Positions 50,961 to 60,820 are shown, numbered from the stretch's first letter. The stretch is 64,000 nt of DNA from JBAQMG01 sp049302575 (GCA_049302575.1 JBAQMG010000051.1:4656-68655), one strand, 5' to 3'. The notes: generated by a model not told the origin, from the letters alone. Numbers and translations: made by a program.

Positions 50961-52226
50961 TTATAGCACCTCCCTAGGATGAACAATTTCTCCACGAATA
51001 GCCGAGGCCGCTGCGACTGCAGGATTACACAAATAAACTTCGCTTTCCGGATGTCCCATTCGTCCTACAAAGTTACGATTAGTCGTTGCTAAAGCTTTTT
51101 CACCTTTGGCAAGAATACCCATATGTCCACCTAGACAAGGACCACAAGTTGGCGTACTCACAGCAGCACCAGCTGCAACTAAAGCATCGATAATCCCTTC
51201 TTTTAAAGCCTGACGATAAATAGTTTGAGTCCCAGGGAAAACCAACAAACGAATTTCAGGATGAACTTGTCTGCCACGCAATATTTCAGCAGCTACACGC
51301 AAATCCTCAATCCTTCCATTCGTACATGAACCAATGACCACTTGATCAATTTTAATTCCACTGGCCTCTTCAACCGCTTTAGAATTTTCTGGCAAATGTG
51401 GAAAAGCGACTTGCAAGGGTATATCGGCGACGTTAAACTCCATAACATTAGCATAATCTGCATCCCTGTCACTATAATAGCTAGAATAGGAACGACGGGC
51501 CAGACCTTCTAAATACTCGAAGGTTTTTTCATCTGGTGCTATAATTCCATTTTTAGCCCCTGCCTCAATCGCCATATTACACATCGTAAAACGATTATCC
51601 ATTGATAACGCAGAAATTCCTTCACCAGTAAACTCCATGGCTTGATAACGAGCACCATCGACACCAATCTTACCAATAATATAGAGAATAAAATCTTTTC
51701 CGCCAACCCACTGTTGAAACTTATTTCCATTAAAAACAAATTTAATTGACTCTGGTACACGGAACCAAGCTTCCCCAGTTGCCAGTCCAGCCGCTAAATC
51801 AGTGCTCCCAACCCCAGTTGCAAAAGCCCCTAGCGCTCCGTAAGTACAAGTATGAGAATCAGCCCCAATAATACAATCCCCTGGTAAGGTAATCCCCAAC
51901 TCAGGTAACAGGCAATGTTCTATGCCCATTCGACCTACATCATAAAAATGCTCAACATCGTGTTTACGTGCAAACTCCCGGATAACCTTGCATTGTTCAG
52001 CCGAAGCAATATCTTTATTTGGTACAAAATGATCTAAAACTAAAGCAACCTTTTTGGCATCAAACACTTCACTAGATCCAAATTTCTCAAATTCTCGAAT
52101 TGCAACAGGTGCAGTGATATCATTGGCTAAAACTAGATCTAATTTGGCAGTGATCAATTGACCTGGGACAACTTCAGCCAAACCAGCGTGTTTGGCAAGA
52201 ATTTTTTCTGTAATAGTCATGGCCAT
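50961..52226 (-). CDS. leuC: 3-isopropylmalate dehydratase large subunit LeuC
   Basis: A 421-residue aconitase-family subunit. The 4Fe-4S ligands are in GADSHTCTYGALGAFATGVGSTDLA (near 125), VIGSCTNGRIEDL (near 295) and TPTCGPCLGGHMGIL (near 355). MAMTITEKILAKHAG is the typical N-terminus of the shorter LeuC class. It lies 25 bases after leuA, with AAGGAGGT upstream. Confidence 0.96.
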   Translation of the reverse strand: MAMTITEKILAKHAGLAEVVPGQLITAKLDLVLANDITAPVAIREFEKFGSSEVFDAKKVALVLDHFVPNKDIASAEQCKVIREFARKHDVEHFYDVGRMGIEHCLLPELGITLPGDCIIGADSHTCTYGALGAFATGVGSTDLAAGLATGEAWFRVPESIKFVFNGNKFQQWVGGKDFILYIIGKIGVDGARYQAMEFTGEGISALSMDNRFTMCNMAIEAGAKNGIIAPDEKTFEYLEGLARRSYSSYYSDRDADYANVMEFNVADIPLQVAFPHLPENSKAVEEASGIKIDQVVIGSCTNGRIEDLRVAAEILRGRQVHPEIRLLVFPGTQTIYRQALKEGIIDALVAAGAAVSTPTCGPCLGGHMGILAKGEKALATTNRNFVGRMGHPESEVYLCNPAVAAASAIRGEIVHPREVL

Positions 52227-52251
52227 CCGAAATTTACCTCCTTTTCAAGGT

Positions 52252-53781
52252 CTAGCTCTTTTGTTTACGAAACTCAATCCAGCCACGTTCCAAAGCTCGG
52301 TTTACAGCCTGCAGATAAGCGTTAACACTGGATTGGATAATATCAGTACTTATCCCTCTCCCGACAACAAGGTGCTCAGCGAAATCAACCGTCACAACAA
52401 CTTCACCTTGAGCATCTTCACCACCATCAATGGCCTGAAGAACATAGTTAATTAACTTTCCCTTAATGCCTAATACTTTATCAATTCCCTTAAAGGCAGC
52501 GTCAACGGGGCCATCTCCACTAGCAGTTTCCTCATAAAGTTGCTCTTGAAACATTAAACCTATCATCGCAGTAGGAACGATTCGTGTTCCACTAGATACT
52601 TGTAAATAATCCAAAACAATCAAGTCAGTTTTTTCAGTTATAATTTCGACCAAAGAAAACAAATCGGCGGTAGTCACTTCGCGTTTGCGTTCAGCTAAAA
52701 TTTTAAAACGACTAAACATTTCGTCAAGAGCTTGATCAGCCAATTCCAAGCCTAATTCAGACAAACGTTGGCGAACTGCATGTCTACCAGAATGTTTTCC
52801 TAAAACAATAGTATCAGCATCAAGTCCTATTGAACTCGGCAACATAATTTCATAGGTCGACCGCTCTTTAAGCATTCCATCTTGGTGAATACCTGACTCG
52901 TGCGCAAAAGCGTTTTTACCCACGATGGCTTTATTATTCTGAACCATCATGCCCGTTAAACGACTAACTAAATGACTGGTACGGGCAATCTCCGTTGTTA
53001 TAATCCCTGTTTCTATTCCGTATTGATCCTTGCGTGTACGTAAAACCATCGCAAGTTCCTCTAAAGCGGCATTTCCCGCCCTTTCACCAATACCGTTGAT
53101 AGTACACTCTAACTGATGCACTCCAACTTTGAGGGCAGCCAGAGAATTAGCGACTGCTAACCCTAAGTCATTATGGCAATGAACGCTTACAGCCACCTTT
53201 TCAATCCCAATGGTCTTTTGCATCACTGCCTTAATAAAAGCAGCAAATTCTTCAGGGGTAGCATAGCCAACAGTATCAGGAATATTTAGTACTGTAGCGC
53301 CTGCCTCAATGACACCTGAAAACACTTTAGCCAAAAAATCGACGTCACTACGCGAAGCATCTTCCGCACTAAACTCCACGTCGCTAACTTTAGATTTTGC
53401 TAAACGGACGGATCGAACTGCCTGTTCTAATACATCTTGAGAAGACTTTTGGAGTTTGTATTGCATATGTATAGGTGAAGTTGCAATAAACGTGTGAATA
53501 CGCGGACTTTCGGCCCCTGAAATAGCCTCCCAAGCGGTTTCAATATCTTTTTCTTGGGTGCGTGCCAAAGCAGCGACCCCTACATTACGAACCTCTAAAG
53601 CAATTCGGCGTACAGCCTGAAAATCTCCCGGAGAGGCAACTGGAAAACCAGCCTCTAGAACATCCACGCCAAGTTTAGCCAACTGACGAGCAATTTGGAG
53701 TTTTTCTTCAACATTAAGGGCTACCCCTGGGGACTGCTCGCCGTCTCTTAGTGTTGTATCAAAAATTTTAATTCGACGCAT
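52252..53781 (-). CDS. leuA: 2-isopropylmalate synthase LeuA
   Basis: A 509-residue enzyme: the catalytic DRE-TIM barrel starts with FDTTLRDGEQSPGVALN and contains VSVHCHNDLGLAVANSLAA and CTINGIGERAGNAALEE. The regulatory LeuA allosteric domain (TDLIVLDYLQVSSGTRIVPTAM to GISTDIIQSSVNAYLQAVNRAL) covers the last ~130 residues and should mediate leucine inhibition. AAGGGGGGCG precedes the ATG. Confidence 0.97.
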   Translation of the reverse strand: MRRIKIFDTTLRDGEQSPGVALNVEEKLQIARQLAKLGVDVLEAGFPVASPGDFQAVRRIALEVRNVGVAALARTQEKDIETAWEAISGAESPRIHTFIATSPIHMQYKLQKSSQDVLEQAVRSVRLAKSKVSDVEFSAEDASRSDVDFLAKVFSGVIEAGATVLNIPDTVGYATPEEFAAFIKAVMQKTIGIEKVAVSVHCHNDLGLAVANSLAALKVGVHQLECTINGIGERAGNAALEELAMVLRTRKDQYGIETGIITTEIARTSHLVSRLTGMMVQNNKAIVGKNAFAHESGIHQDGMLKERSTYEIMLPSSIGLDADTIVLGKHSGRHAVRQRLSELGLELADQALDEMFSRFKILAERKREVTTADLFSLVEIITEKTDLIVLDYLQVSSGTRIVPTAMIGLMFQEQLYEETASGDGPVDAAFKGIDKVLGIKGKLINYVLQAIDGGEDAQGEVVVTVDFAEHLVVGRGISTDIIQSSVNAYLQAVNRALERGWIEFRKQKS

Positions 53782-53824
53782 TCAGTCAGCGCCCCCCTTT
53801 TGATAATGCATAAGTCTTATTTAT

Positions 53825-53868
53825 AACAGAAGTTATAAGTCGGGAATATCCGACATATAACTTCTGTT
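53825..53868 (-). terminator. Hairpin in the leuA leader
   Basis: AACAGAAGTTATA and TATAACTTCTGTT pair perfectly, with an inner TCGG/CCGA stem separated by a 2-base internal loop on each side. It lies 44 bases before leuA. There is no clear U-tract. Together with 53904-53920 it could partly separate leu from ilv expression. Confidence 0.55.
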
Positions 53869-53903
53869 CTTCCTCTGGTAGTTTTATTTTCTTCTAAACA
53901 CTC

Positions 53904-53920
53904 GTGCTCCTTTGGAGCAC
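53904..53920 (-). terminator. Small hairpin after ilvC
   Basis: GTGCTCC-TTT-GGAGCAC is a perfect 7-bp stem 51 bases past the ilvC stop. On the minus strand it is followed by GAGTGTTTAG, a weak terminator at most. Confidence 0.5.
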
Positions 53921-53970
53921 TTACTATAATGAAAATGACTATTTTCTTGCCATATTCTAGTTCTTGGTTT

Positions 53971-54975
53971 CTAGTCTGCTTTAGGTTTGGGTAGCCAACT
54001 CATCATCCCACGTAACTCTTTGCCGACTTTTTCGATGAGATGGTTTTCTTCTTGACGAGCAACCGCATTAAAGGCAGGGCGATTTGCTTGGTTTTCCAGT
54101 AACCAGGATTTAGCAAACTGTCCATTTTGAATTTCTTCTAACACCTTTTTCATTTCTAGGCGAGTTTGTTGATTAATAATTCGTTTACCCACAACTTGAT
54201 CACCATATTGGGCAGTATCAGAAACTGAATAGCGCATGCGGGTTAAACCGCCTTCGTACATTAAGTCCACAATTAATTTTAACTCATGTAGGCATTCGAA
54301 ATAAGCAATCTCTGGCTGATATCCAGCTTCAACCAAGGTATCAAAACCAGCTTTTACTAGCTCGCTAGCTCCTCCACAAAGGACTGCTTGTTCTCCAAAA
54401 AGATCTGTTTCGGTTTCTTCACCGAACGTTGTTTCCAAAACACCAGCTCGGGTTGAACCAATTCCTTTGGCATAGGCCATTGCTAACTCTCTTGCTTTTC
54501 CAGTGGCATCCTGATGTACTGCGATCAAAGCAGGTACTCCCGCTCCCTCTGTATAGGTGCGTCGAACTAAATGACCAGGACTCTTCGGTGCAACCATGAA
54601 AACGTCGACGTCTTTAGGCGGTACAATTTGTCCATAGTGAATATTGAAACCATGGGAAAAGACGAGCGCTTTACCCGTAGTAAGATAAGGTTTTATCTCA
54701 GCGTGGTAAATTGCACTTTGTCTTTCATCTGGTAATAGAATTTGGATAACATCAGCACGGGCTGCAGCCTCTGCAACTGTTAAAACCTCAAAACCAGCAC
54801 TTTCAGCCAGTTTCCGGCGCGCACTATCCGAGCGTAAGCCAATAAGCACTGTTAGTCCAGAATCTTTTAAATTTTGGGCTTGCGCATGGCCTTGACTACC
54901 ATAACCCATGACCGCAATCACCTTACCCTTTAATAAATCCAGATTCGCATCGGCGTCATAAAACATTTTAGCCAT
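53971..54975 (-). CDS. ilvC: Ketol-acid reductoisomerase IlvC
   Basis: A 334-residue class I KARI. The Rossmann motif VIAVMGYGSQGHAQAQNLKDSG, the cofactor loop GLRSDSARRK, the catalytic AFSHGFNIHYGQI-like region and MMVAPKSPGHLVRR-like region, and GGASELVKAGFDTLVEAGYQPEIAYFE are clear. The GLRSDSARRK loop with Arg and Ser residues suggests NADPH preference (inferred). AAAGGAAG precedes the ATG. Confidence 0.97.
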   Translation of the reverse strand: MAKMFYDADANLDLLKGKVIAVMGYGSQGHAQAQNLKDSGLTVLIGLRSDSARRKLAESAGFEVLTVAEAAARADVIQILLPDERQSAIYHAEIKPYLTTGKALVFSHGFNIHYGQIVPPKDVDVFMVAPKSPGHLVRRTYTEGAGVPALIAVHQDATGKARELAMAYAKGIGSTRAGVLETTFGEETETDLFGEQAVLCGGASELVKAGFDTLVEAGYQPEIAYFECLHELKLIVDLMYEGGLTRMRYSVSDTAQYGDQVVGKRIINQQTRLEMKKVLEEIQNGQFAKSWLLENQANRPAFNAVARQEENHLIEKVGKELRGMMSWLPKPKAD

Positions 54976-55092
54976 TAGTTCATCTTCCTTTCCTTTTCCA
55001 ACATCTTGATTTATCTTACTATCATTCCATTAAAATTCCAAGTTTCGGTTAAATGGCATGTAGTGATAGCCTAGGCTATAGTTCTTAAAATT

Positions 55093-55572
55093 CTAACTAT
55101 CCGAGCGCATGATCGCTATTGTCCCCGTGCGAACAAGTTCCAAAAGACCATAAGTACGCATCGTACGTACAAAAGCATCAATTTTTTCTACGTCACCCGT
55201 TAATTCCACCGTGAGGTTACTCCGTCCCATATCTACTACTCTCCCTCGGAAAACATCGACCGTTTGCAAAACTTCCAGACGTGATTCAGCATTGACCTTA
55301 ACCCGAACTAAGGCTAACTCTCTGTCAACGATTGTTTCCTTCGTCAAATCGGTTACTTTGTGAACTTCAACCAATTTATAAAGTTGTTTGCTGACCTGTT
55401 CTATAATTTGATCATCCCCGTTGACCACAATTGTCATCCGTGAAATACTGGGATTTTCAGTTTGACAAACAGAAAGACTATCAATATTATAAGCCCTTCG
55501 AGCAAACAATCCCGCTACCCTCGTTAGGACACCAGGATGGTTTTCGACGAGCACTGCTAAAGTATGCAACAT
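55093..55572 (-). CDS. ilvH: Acetolactate synthase small (regulatory) subunit
   Basis: A 159-residue ACT-domain protein: LAVLVENHPGVLTRVAGLFARRAYNIDSLSV is the valine-binding ACT core, and RGRVVDMGRSNLTVELTGDVEKIDAF belongs to the second domain. It activates IlvB and gives valine feedback. It lies 5 bases after ilvB, with GGGAGGT before the ATG. Confidence 0.96.
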   Translation of the reverse strand: MLHTLAVLVENHPGVLTRVAGLFARRAYNIDSLSVCQTENPSISRMTIVVNGDDQIIEQVSKQLYKLVEVHKVTDLTKETIVDRELALVRVKVNAESRLEVLQTVDVFRGRVVDMGRSNLTVELTGDVEKIDAFVRTMRTYGLLELVRTGTIAIMRSDS

Positions 55573-55577
55573 CTCTT

Positions 55578-57239
55578 CTACCTCCCTAGCATTTCAGTAA
55601 TTGCGCTGCCTGGTACAACCATCGGTAAAACTTCTTCGTCAGGTGAAATAATAAAATCCATCAGCACAGGACCTGGAAAGGCCATCGCCTCTTGCAAACA
55701 GTCTTTAACCCCCTCAGCAGTAGTTACCCGAATTCCTTTTATCCCATAGGCCTCGGCAAGTTTAACAAAATCAGGATTAGCATGCAGTTGAATCTCACTA
55801 TATCTGCCGTCACAAAACATTGTTTGCCACTGTCTTACTAAACCTAAAACTCCATTGTTCATGAGCACAATTTTAACAGGGAGCTTATGTTGGGCAATAG
55901 TAGCTAACTCCTGAATGCTCATCTGCAAGGATCCATCCCCAGTAATCAGAACTACTGTCTTTTCCGGTTCGGCAACTTGAGCCCCGATCGCAGCAGGAAG
56001 TCCAAAACCCATAGTTCCGAGTCCTCCACTCGTGACTAATTGCCGAGCATATTGAGTCGGATAACATTGAGCCACCCACATTTGATGCTGTCCTACATCT
56101 GTGGCAATAATAGCCTCATCTCCAGCAATTTCAGCAACACTTTCGAGGATCATTTGAGGAGAAAGGCGTCCATCTTGCTCGTAACGCAAAGGAAAATCTT
56201 TTTGCCAAGACCGTATTTGCTCCCACCAGCCGGTTACCTGCGGAGGAACCAAGCGAGGAACTAACTCTTCAAGAACCAAACGAACATCGCCTACAATAGG
56301 AATATTCGGACGGACAACTTTACCTATTTCAGCAGGATCAATATCAATATGCACGATTTTAGCCTTAATAGCGAACTTATGCCCTAAGCCACTGGTTACG
56401 CGGTCGTCGAAACGCACACCAAGTGCGATTAATAAATCGCAATCATCTACGGCATAATTTGCGGCTACGATACCATGCATCCCAACCATCCCCAAAAAAT
56501 TGGCATGCTTCGAAGGTAAACAGCCCAAACCCATCAGCGTAGTAACCACGGGCAGATTACATTTTTCTACCAAATACCTTAAGGCTTCAGCTGCTCCGGC
56601 CGTAATAACCCCTCCACCAGCATAAACAACTGGTCTGGAGCTTTTAGCAATTGCTTTAGCTAATTCCTCAATTTGTCCACTATTCCCTTTACCGAAAACC
56701 TTATAACTTTTTAAAGCCATTTTTGAAGATGCCGGCTCAACTTCTTTTTGGTTAAGAATGTCTTTGGGTAAATCAATTAAGACCGGCCCAGGACGACCTG
56801 TCCGAGCAATATAAAATGCTTCTTTTACTATTCGAGGCAGTTCCCTAGCATCTTTAACAATATAGGAATGTTTTGTAATGGGTATGGTAATTCCAGTAAT
56901 ATCAGCCTCCTGAAAAGAATCGGTTCCCAGTAATCCCGTGGGTACCTGACCGGTTAAAATAACCATAGGTATCGAATCCATATAGGCATTCGCTATTCCA
57001 GTAACTAGATTAGTAGCGCCCGGACCAGAAGTCGCTAAACATACTCCTACTTTAGCACTTACACGTGCATATCCATCTGCAGCATGTACAGCACCCTGTT
57101 CGTGACGTACTAAGACATGCCGAATATGGCTTTTAAGCAAAGCATCAAGCAAAGCAAGCAGAACAGCACCAGGAAATCCGAAAATAACTTCGACTTCCTC
57201 TTGTTCTAAAGCTTCCAATAAGATTTCCGCACCATTCAC
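55578..57239 (-). CDS. ilvB: Acetolactate synthase large (catalytic) subunit IlvB
   Basis: A TPP enzyme of about 553 residues. VRHEQGAVHAADGYARVSAKVGVCLATSGPGATNLVTGIANAYMDS is the TPP-activating Glu region, with GTDSFQEADITGIT and the TPP/Mg motif TGDGSLQMSIQELATI...MNNGVLGLV. The GTG at 57239 is chosen because AAAGGTGAG lies 10 bases upstream and it gives the family-typical MNGAEILLEAL start. Longer in-frame starts up to 57281 overlap ilvD. In FGFPGAVLLALLDAL one Gly of the usual FGYPGGAVLP is absent. Confidence 0.95.
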   Translation of the reverse strand: MNGAEILLEALEQEEVEVIFGFPGAVLLALLDALLKSHIRHVLVRHEQGAVHAADGYARVSAKVGVCLATSGPGATNLVTGIANAYMDSIPMVILTGQVPTGLLGTDSFQEADITGITIPITKHSYIVKDARELPRIVKEAFYIARTGRPGPVLIDLPKDILNQKEVEPASSKMALKSYKVFGKGNSGQIEELAKAIAKSSRPVVYAGGGVITAGAAEALRYLVEKCNLPVVTTLMGLGCLPSKHANFLGMVGMHGIVAANYAVDDCDLLIALGVRFDDRVTSGLGHKFAIKAKIVHIDIDPAEIGKVVRPNIPIVGDVRLVLEELVPRLVPPQVTGWWEQIRSWQKDFPLRYEQDGRLSPQMILESVAEIAGDEAIIATDVGQHQMWVAQCYPTQYARQLVTSGGLGTMGFGLPAAIGAQVAEPEKTVVLITGDGSLQMSIQELATIAQHKLPVKIVLMNNGVLGLVRQWQTMFCDGRYSEIQLHANPDFVKLAEAYGIKGIRVTTAEGVKDCLQEAMAFPGPVLMDFIISPDEEVLPMVVPGSAITEMLGR

Positions 57240-57246
57240 TTTAGCT

Positions 57247-58929
57247 TCACTCACCTTTCCCTGTCTTAAATCCCGCTCCATGTGCTGCTGATTGTACTAA
57301 GCTAGCATAACGACCAAGGTAACCCTTGCGCTCAACGACTTTATTTTCAGGTGATAACTCTGGATCTTTACGTCGCTCAGCCTTAACCGTTTCATCTAAT
57401 ATCCAATCAATTCGACCCTGTTGCAGATCAATCCTAATCCGATCACCTGTTAAGACATAAGCAATTTCTCCACCCATAGCAGCTTCTGGCGATATATGTC
57501 CAATAGAAAGCCCCCTACTAGCGCCAGAAAAACGTCCATCAGTAAGGAGTGCGACTTTAGAGTCTAAGCCCATTCCTGCCAAAGTTGCAGTAGGTCCAAG
57601 CATTTCCCGCATGCCAGGCCCACCCTTTGGTCCTTCATAACGAATAACGACTACATCTCCAGCCACAATTTGACCACTTTGGATAGCATTCGCTGCAGCA
57701 TCTTCACAATTAAAAACCTTTGCTATACCATCTAAGATCATATTTTGATCTGCTAATGCCCCCTGTTTAATAACTGCTCCCTCAGGTGCCAAATCCCCGA
57801 AAAGTATTTTTAAGCCACCTTTTGTAGAATATGGCTGAGCAATTGGGCGAATTACGGTAGGTTCAATAACCATGGCATTACGTAATCGTTCGGCTTGAGA
57901 TACTCCAGAGACAGTCATCACCGAACCATCAAAAAGATCTGCTTGAATTAATTGTTTAAGAACAGCACTTACTCCTCCTGCTAGGTGCAAATCAGTTAAA
58001 TGATGCGCACCCGCAGGGCTGATTTTGCAAACTTGTGGTGTACATTCACTTACTTTGTTTACATTATTAATATCCCAGGCTATCTCAGCTTCTTGAGCGA
58101 TGGCTGGCAAATGTAATATAGTATTTGTCGAGCAACCTAAGGCCATATCTAAAGCAATTCCATTTAAAATTGCTTTTTCTGTGATAATATCACGCGGCTT
58201 GAGATCTTGTTGAAATAGTTCTATAATCTGGTAACCCGTTTCTTTAGCCAAAACTAAGCGTTGTGAATAAACCGCTGGGATCGTACCATTACCTGGCAAG
58301 GCTATACCGAGTGCTTCAGTCAAACAATTCATCGAATTCGCAGTAAACATCCCTGAGCACGAACCGCACGTCGGACAAGCTGAAGCTTCTAATTCCTTTA
58401 ACCACACTTCATCATTAAGCTGAGCATGAACTCGTCCAACACCTTCAAATAAAGTACTGAGACTAACATCCTTACCCTCAAAGCGCCCAGGCAACATTGG
58501 ACCGCCACTTACAAAAATAGCAGGTAAATTCAAACGCATCGCAGCCATTAACATCCCCGGTACAACTTTATCACAACTCGGGATAAACACTAAGGCATCA
58601 AGCTGGTGAGCCATAGCCATAACTTCAATTGAATCAGCAATTAGTTCTCTGCTGGCCAAGGAAAAATGCATTCCTTCATGCCCCATGGCCAAGCCGTCAC
58701 ATACTGCTATACAAGGAAATTCCATAGGGGTTCCGCCATTTTCGCGGATACCAGACTTAACCGCCTCGGAAATCTGACGCAAGTGCATATGCCCAGGAAC
58801 AATTTCATTAAAAGAATTCACAACTCCAATAAACGGTTTGGCAATCTCCCGATCAGTTAGACCCAACGCTTTAAGGAGAGAACGATGCGGTGCTCTATCT
58901 ACCCCTTGTTTAAGATTATCACTTTTCAC
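57247..58929 (-). CDS. ilvD: Dihydroxy-acid dehydratase IlvD
   Basis: About 560 residues. The Fe-S ligands are visible in FIPSCDKVVPGMLMAAMRLNLP and ACPTCGSCSGMFTANSMNCLTEALG, with LTDGRFSGASRGLSIGHISPEAA near the C-terminus. It is the third common step of the branched-chain pathway. The start is a GTG at 58927-58929, 8 bases after GGAGG, giving MKSDNLKQGVDRAPHRSLLK. The conserved RAPHRSLL segment confirms the N-terminus. Confidence 0.96.
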   Translation of the reverse strand: MKSDNLKQGVDRAPHRSLLKALGLTDREIAKPFIGVVNSFNEIVPGHMHLRQISEAVKSGIRENGGTPMEFPCIAVCDGLAMGHEGMHFSLASRELIADSIEVMAMAHQLDALVFIPSCDKVVPGMLMAAMRLNLPAIFVSGGPMLPGRFEGKDVSLSTLFEGVGRVHAQLNDEVWLKELEASACPTCGSCSGMFTANSMNCLTEALGIALPGNGTIPAVYSQRLVLAKETGYQIIELFQQDLKPRDIITEKAILNGIALDMALGCSTNTILHLPAIAQEAEIAWDINNVNKVSECTPQVCKISPAGAHHLTDLHLAGGVSAVLKQLIQADLFDGSVMTVSGVSQAERLRNAMVIEPTVIRPIAQPYSTKGGLKILFGDLAPEGAVIKQGALADQNMILDGIAKVFNCEDAAANAIQSGQIVAGDVVVIRYEGPKGGPGMREMLGPTATLAGMGLDSKVALLTDGRFSGASRGLSIGHISPEAAMGGEIAYVLTGDRIRIDLQQGRIDWILDETVKAERRKDPELSPENKVVERKGYLGRYASLVQSAAHGAGFKTGKGE

Positions 58930-58988
58930 GTCATTTCCCTCCACCTAAATAATTTAGCCATTCCTATCCATACCAACTATCCAAAGAT

Positions 58989-59870
58989 CTAGGCTGAAAA
59001 AATCTCCGACCCATTGATCTGTGTTAATGCTCGGAACTCCACTAATAGCTTTTTAAAAATTTCTCCAGGGGTCCCTTGACCAATTTCGCGTCCATCAATT
59101 TTAACCGTTGGAATTAACTCTGCAGCAGTTCCAGTCAGAAAACATTCCTCAGCTGTATATAAATCATGACGAGTAAACAATTCTTCCTTCGCCTCGATTC
59201 CTATTCGACGAGCAATTTCGAGAACAGAATTACGCGTTATTCCTTCAAGTATTCCAGCATAAATGGGTGGAGTTAGCAAAACTCCTTCCTTATATATAAA
59301 GATATTATCACCCGTTCCTTCGGCAACATAACCGTCTTGATTCAACATCACGGCTTCCATCACACCCGCTTCACGGGCTTCAATTTTAGCCAAGATATTA
59401 TTTAAATAGTTTAAAGATTTAATTCTGGGGTTCAAGGAATCCGGATTATTACGACGGATAGCCACTGTTTTAACTTCTAAACCAATCTCATACATACTAG
59501 GCGAAAATAATTTAATCTGATCAGCAATACAATAAACTGCTGATCTAGGGCAGTTCGTGGGGTCTAAACCAAGATCTCCTTTGCCCCTAGACACAACAAG
59601 TCTAATGTAAGCATCTTTGAGTCCATTACGACGCAGGGTTTCTAAAACAATTTCTTGCATTTCTTCTACAGGAATTTCAATCTTCAACTTAATTGATTTT
59701 GCCGACTCGTATAAACGTTTTAGGTGTTCAGGCAATTTAAATACTCGACCATTGTAGGCTCGAATACCTTCGAAAATCCCATCTCCATAAAGAAATCCGT
59801 GATCAAAGATGGAGACTTTAGCTTCAGTTTCCGGAACGAATTCACCATTACAATAAATAACAATGTCCAT
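58989..59870 (-). CDS. ilvE: Branched-chain amino acid aminotransferase IlvE
   Basis: A 293-residue class IV PLP aminotransferase. VSIFDHGFLYGDGIFEGIRAYNGRVF, the Lys region IKSLNYLNNILAKIEA and GYVAEGTGDNIFIYKEGVLLTP match IlvE. It transaminates the 2-keto acids to Val, Ile and Leu. It is the first gene of the ilv-leu-pro cluster, and its leader carries an attenuator-like structure. GAGGAAGG lies 10 bases before the ATG. Confidence 0.95.
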   Translation of the reverse strand: MDIVIYCNGEFVPETEAKVSIFDHGFLYGDGIFEGIRAYNGRVFKLPEHLKRLYESAKSIKLKIEIPVEEMQEIVLETLRRNGLKDAYIRLVVSRGKGDLGLDPTNCPRSAVYCIADQIKLFSPSMYEIGLEVKTVAIRRNNPDSLNPRIKSLNYLNNILAKIEAREAGVMEAVMLNQDGYVAEGTGDNIFIYKEGVLLTPPIYAGILEGITRNSVLEIARRIGIEAKEELFTRHDLYTAEECFLTGTAAELIPTVKIDGREIGQGTPGEIFKKLLVEFRALTQINGSEIFSA

Positions 59871-59935
59871 TTTTCTTAAACCTTCCTCTCATTGACTATT
59901 ACATTAACCCTCTAAAGTGAACCCAATGTAAAACG

Positions 59936-59992
59936 AAAAACCCAGCGTAGCTCCTTAAACGTGGAACCTTCCGCATGGGTTTTTTACCCACG
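59936..59992 (-). promoter_or_regulatory. Attenuator-like alternative hairpins in the ilvE leader
   Basis: On the minus strand CCCATGCGG (59971-59979) can pair with CGCTGGG (59941-59947) to form an intrinsic terminator followed by TTTTTCG. The same CCCATGCG can instead pair with upstream CGTGGGT (59986-59992) across an A-rich loop. The two structures exclude each other, as in transcription attenuation. I did not find a T-box consensus or a branched-chain-rich leader peptide. A TTGACA at about 60084-60089 may be the -35. Confidence 0.6.
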
Positions 59993-60259
59993 AACTTTAG
60001 GTACATTCAAACAATATTCAGAAAACTAAGTGCTAATAAAACTTTATGATATTTGCTATCTAGTTTATATTATAGTGCTTATTGTGTCAATCCACAGAGA
60101 TGTTTTTCAGAATTGCTTCCACCGTAATTCTTCACCATTATAACCTTATTTCAATGTAACATAACATAAAAAATGAGTTAAAGCAGTAAAATTTTGGCCT
60201 ACACTTCTTTTTCCTTGATTCTTATTTCAACCTCTACCGACTGTTTCTAAAAGAGATAA

Positions 60260-60820
60260 TTAATCATTTTTTGAAAAACCGAAAGTTCCAATTTTGTCAG
60301 CTAATATTCGATACTCTCTTAGGCTATAACTAAAAGGTCTAATCAAGTCAAGGTCTGGTCGACCTTTTTCATCTAAGACGTCTTCATTGTAATGAACTGC
60401 TAAAATCTCGGCAATAAAAGCATCATTACTTCCTAAGGTGATTATTTGGCGCACTTTGCATTCAATGTTCACTGGGCATTCGACAATCAATGGGGCTTTT
60501 AGATACGTGGCTGGAGCTGTTGTAAATCCTGTCTCTTTGAATTTATCCACTTTTCCGCCAGAAACTAGCCCGCAAAAATCAACCTGTTTAACTTGGTCAA
60601 CTGTGGGAATATTGATCACGTATTCCCCAGATTCTTTGATTATTTTGTATGAATACCTCGTTGGATTAACTCCAATATATACTATTGGAGGTTCAGAACA
60701 CATAATCCCAGTCCAGGCGATTGTCAGAATGTTCGGTTGAATACCTTTCATCGTTGAGCTTACAAGCACTGTTGGCAAAGGGAAAAGCGCAGTGTTAGGC
60801 TTATGAGTTACTTTGCTGAT
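60260..60820 (-). CDS. Flavin reductase-like FMN-binding protein
   Basis: About 186 residues if the family-typical N-terminus is included. NILTIAWTGIMCSEPPIVYIGVNPTRYSYKIIKESGEYVINIP is the FMN-binding core, with CGLVSGGKVDKF and GSNDAFIAEILAVHY after it. The next standard start is a TTG at 60778 with no ribosome binding site. In-frame codons upstream encode KVTHKPNTALFPLPTV, which aligns with the usual KPGxxLYPxP start. AAGGATGTGA lies 6 bases before an ATC at 60818-60820, so a rare ATC start or a mutated ATG is likely. Confidence 0.85.
   Translation of the reverse strand: MSKVTHKPNTALFPLPTVLVSSTMKGIQPNILTIAWTGIMCSEPPIVYIGVNPTRYSYKIIKESGEYVINIPTVDQVKQVDFCGLVSGGKVDKFKETGFTTAPATYLKAPLIVECPVNIECKVRQIITLGSNDAFIAEILAVHYNEDVLDEKGRPDLDLIRPFSYSLREYRILADKIGTFGFSKND

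Noticed and set aside
59936..60100. T-box leader before ilvE
   Set aside because: The conserved AGGGUGGnACCGCG antiterminator sequence is absent, so only a generic attenuator was called.
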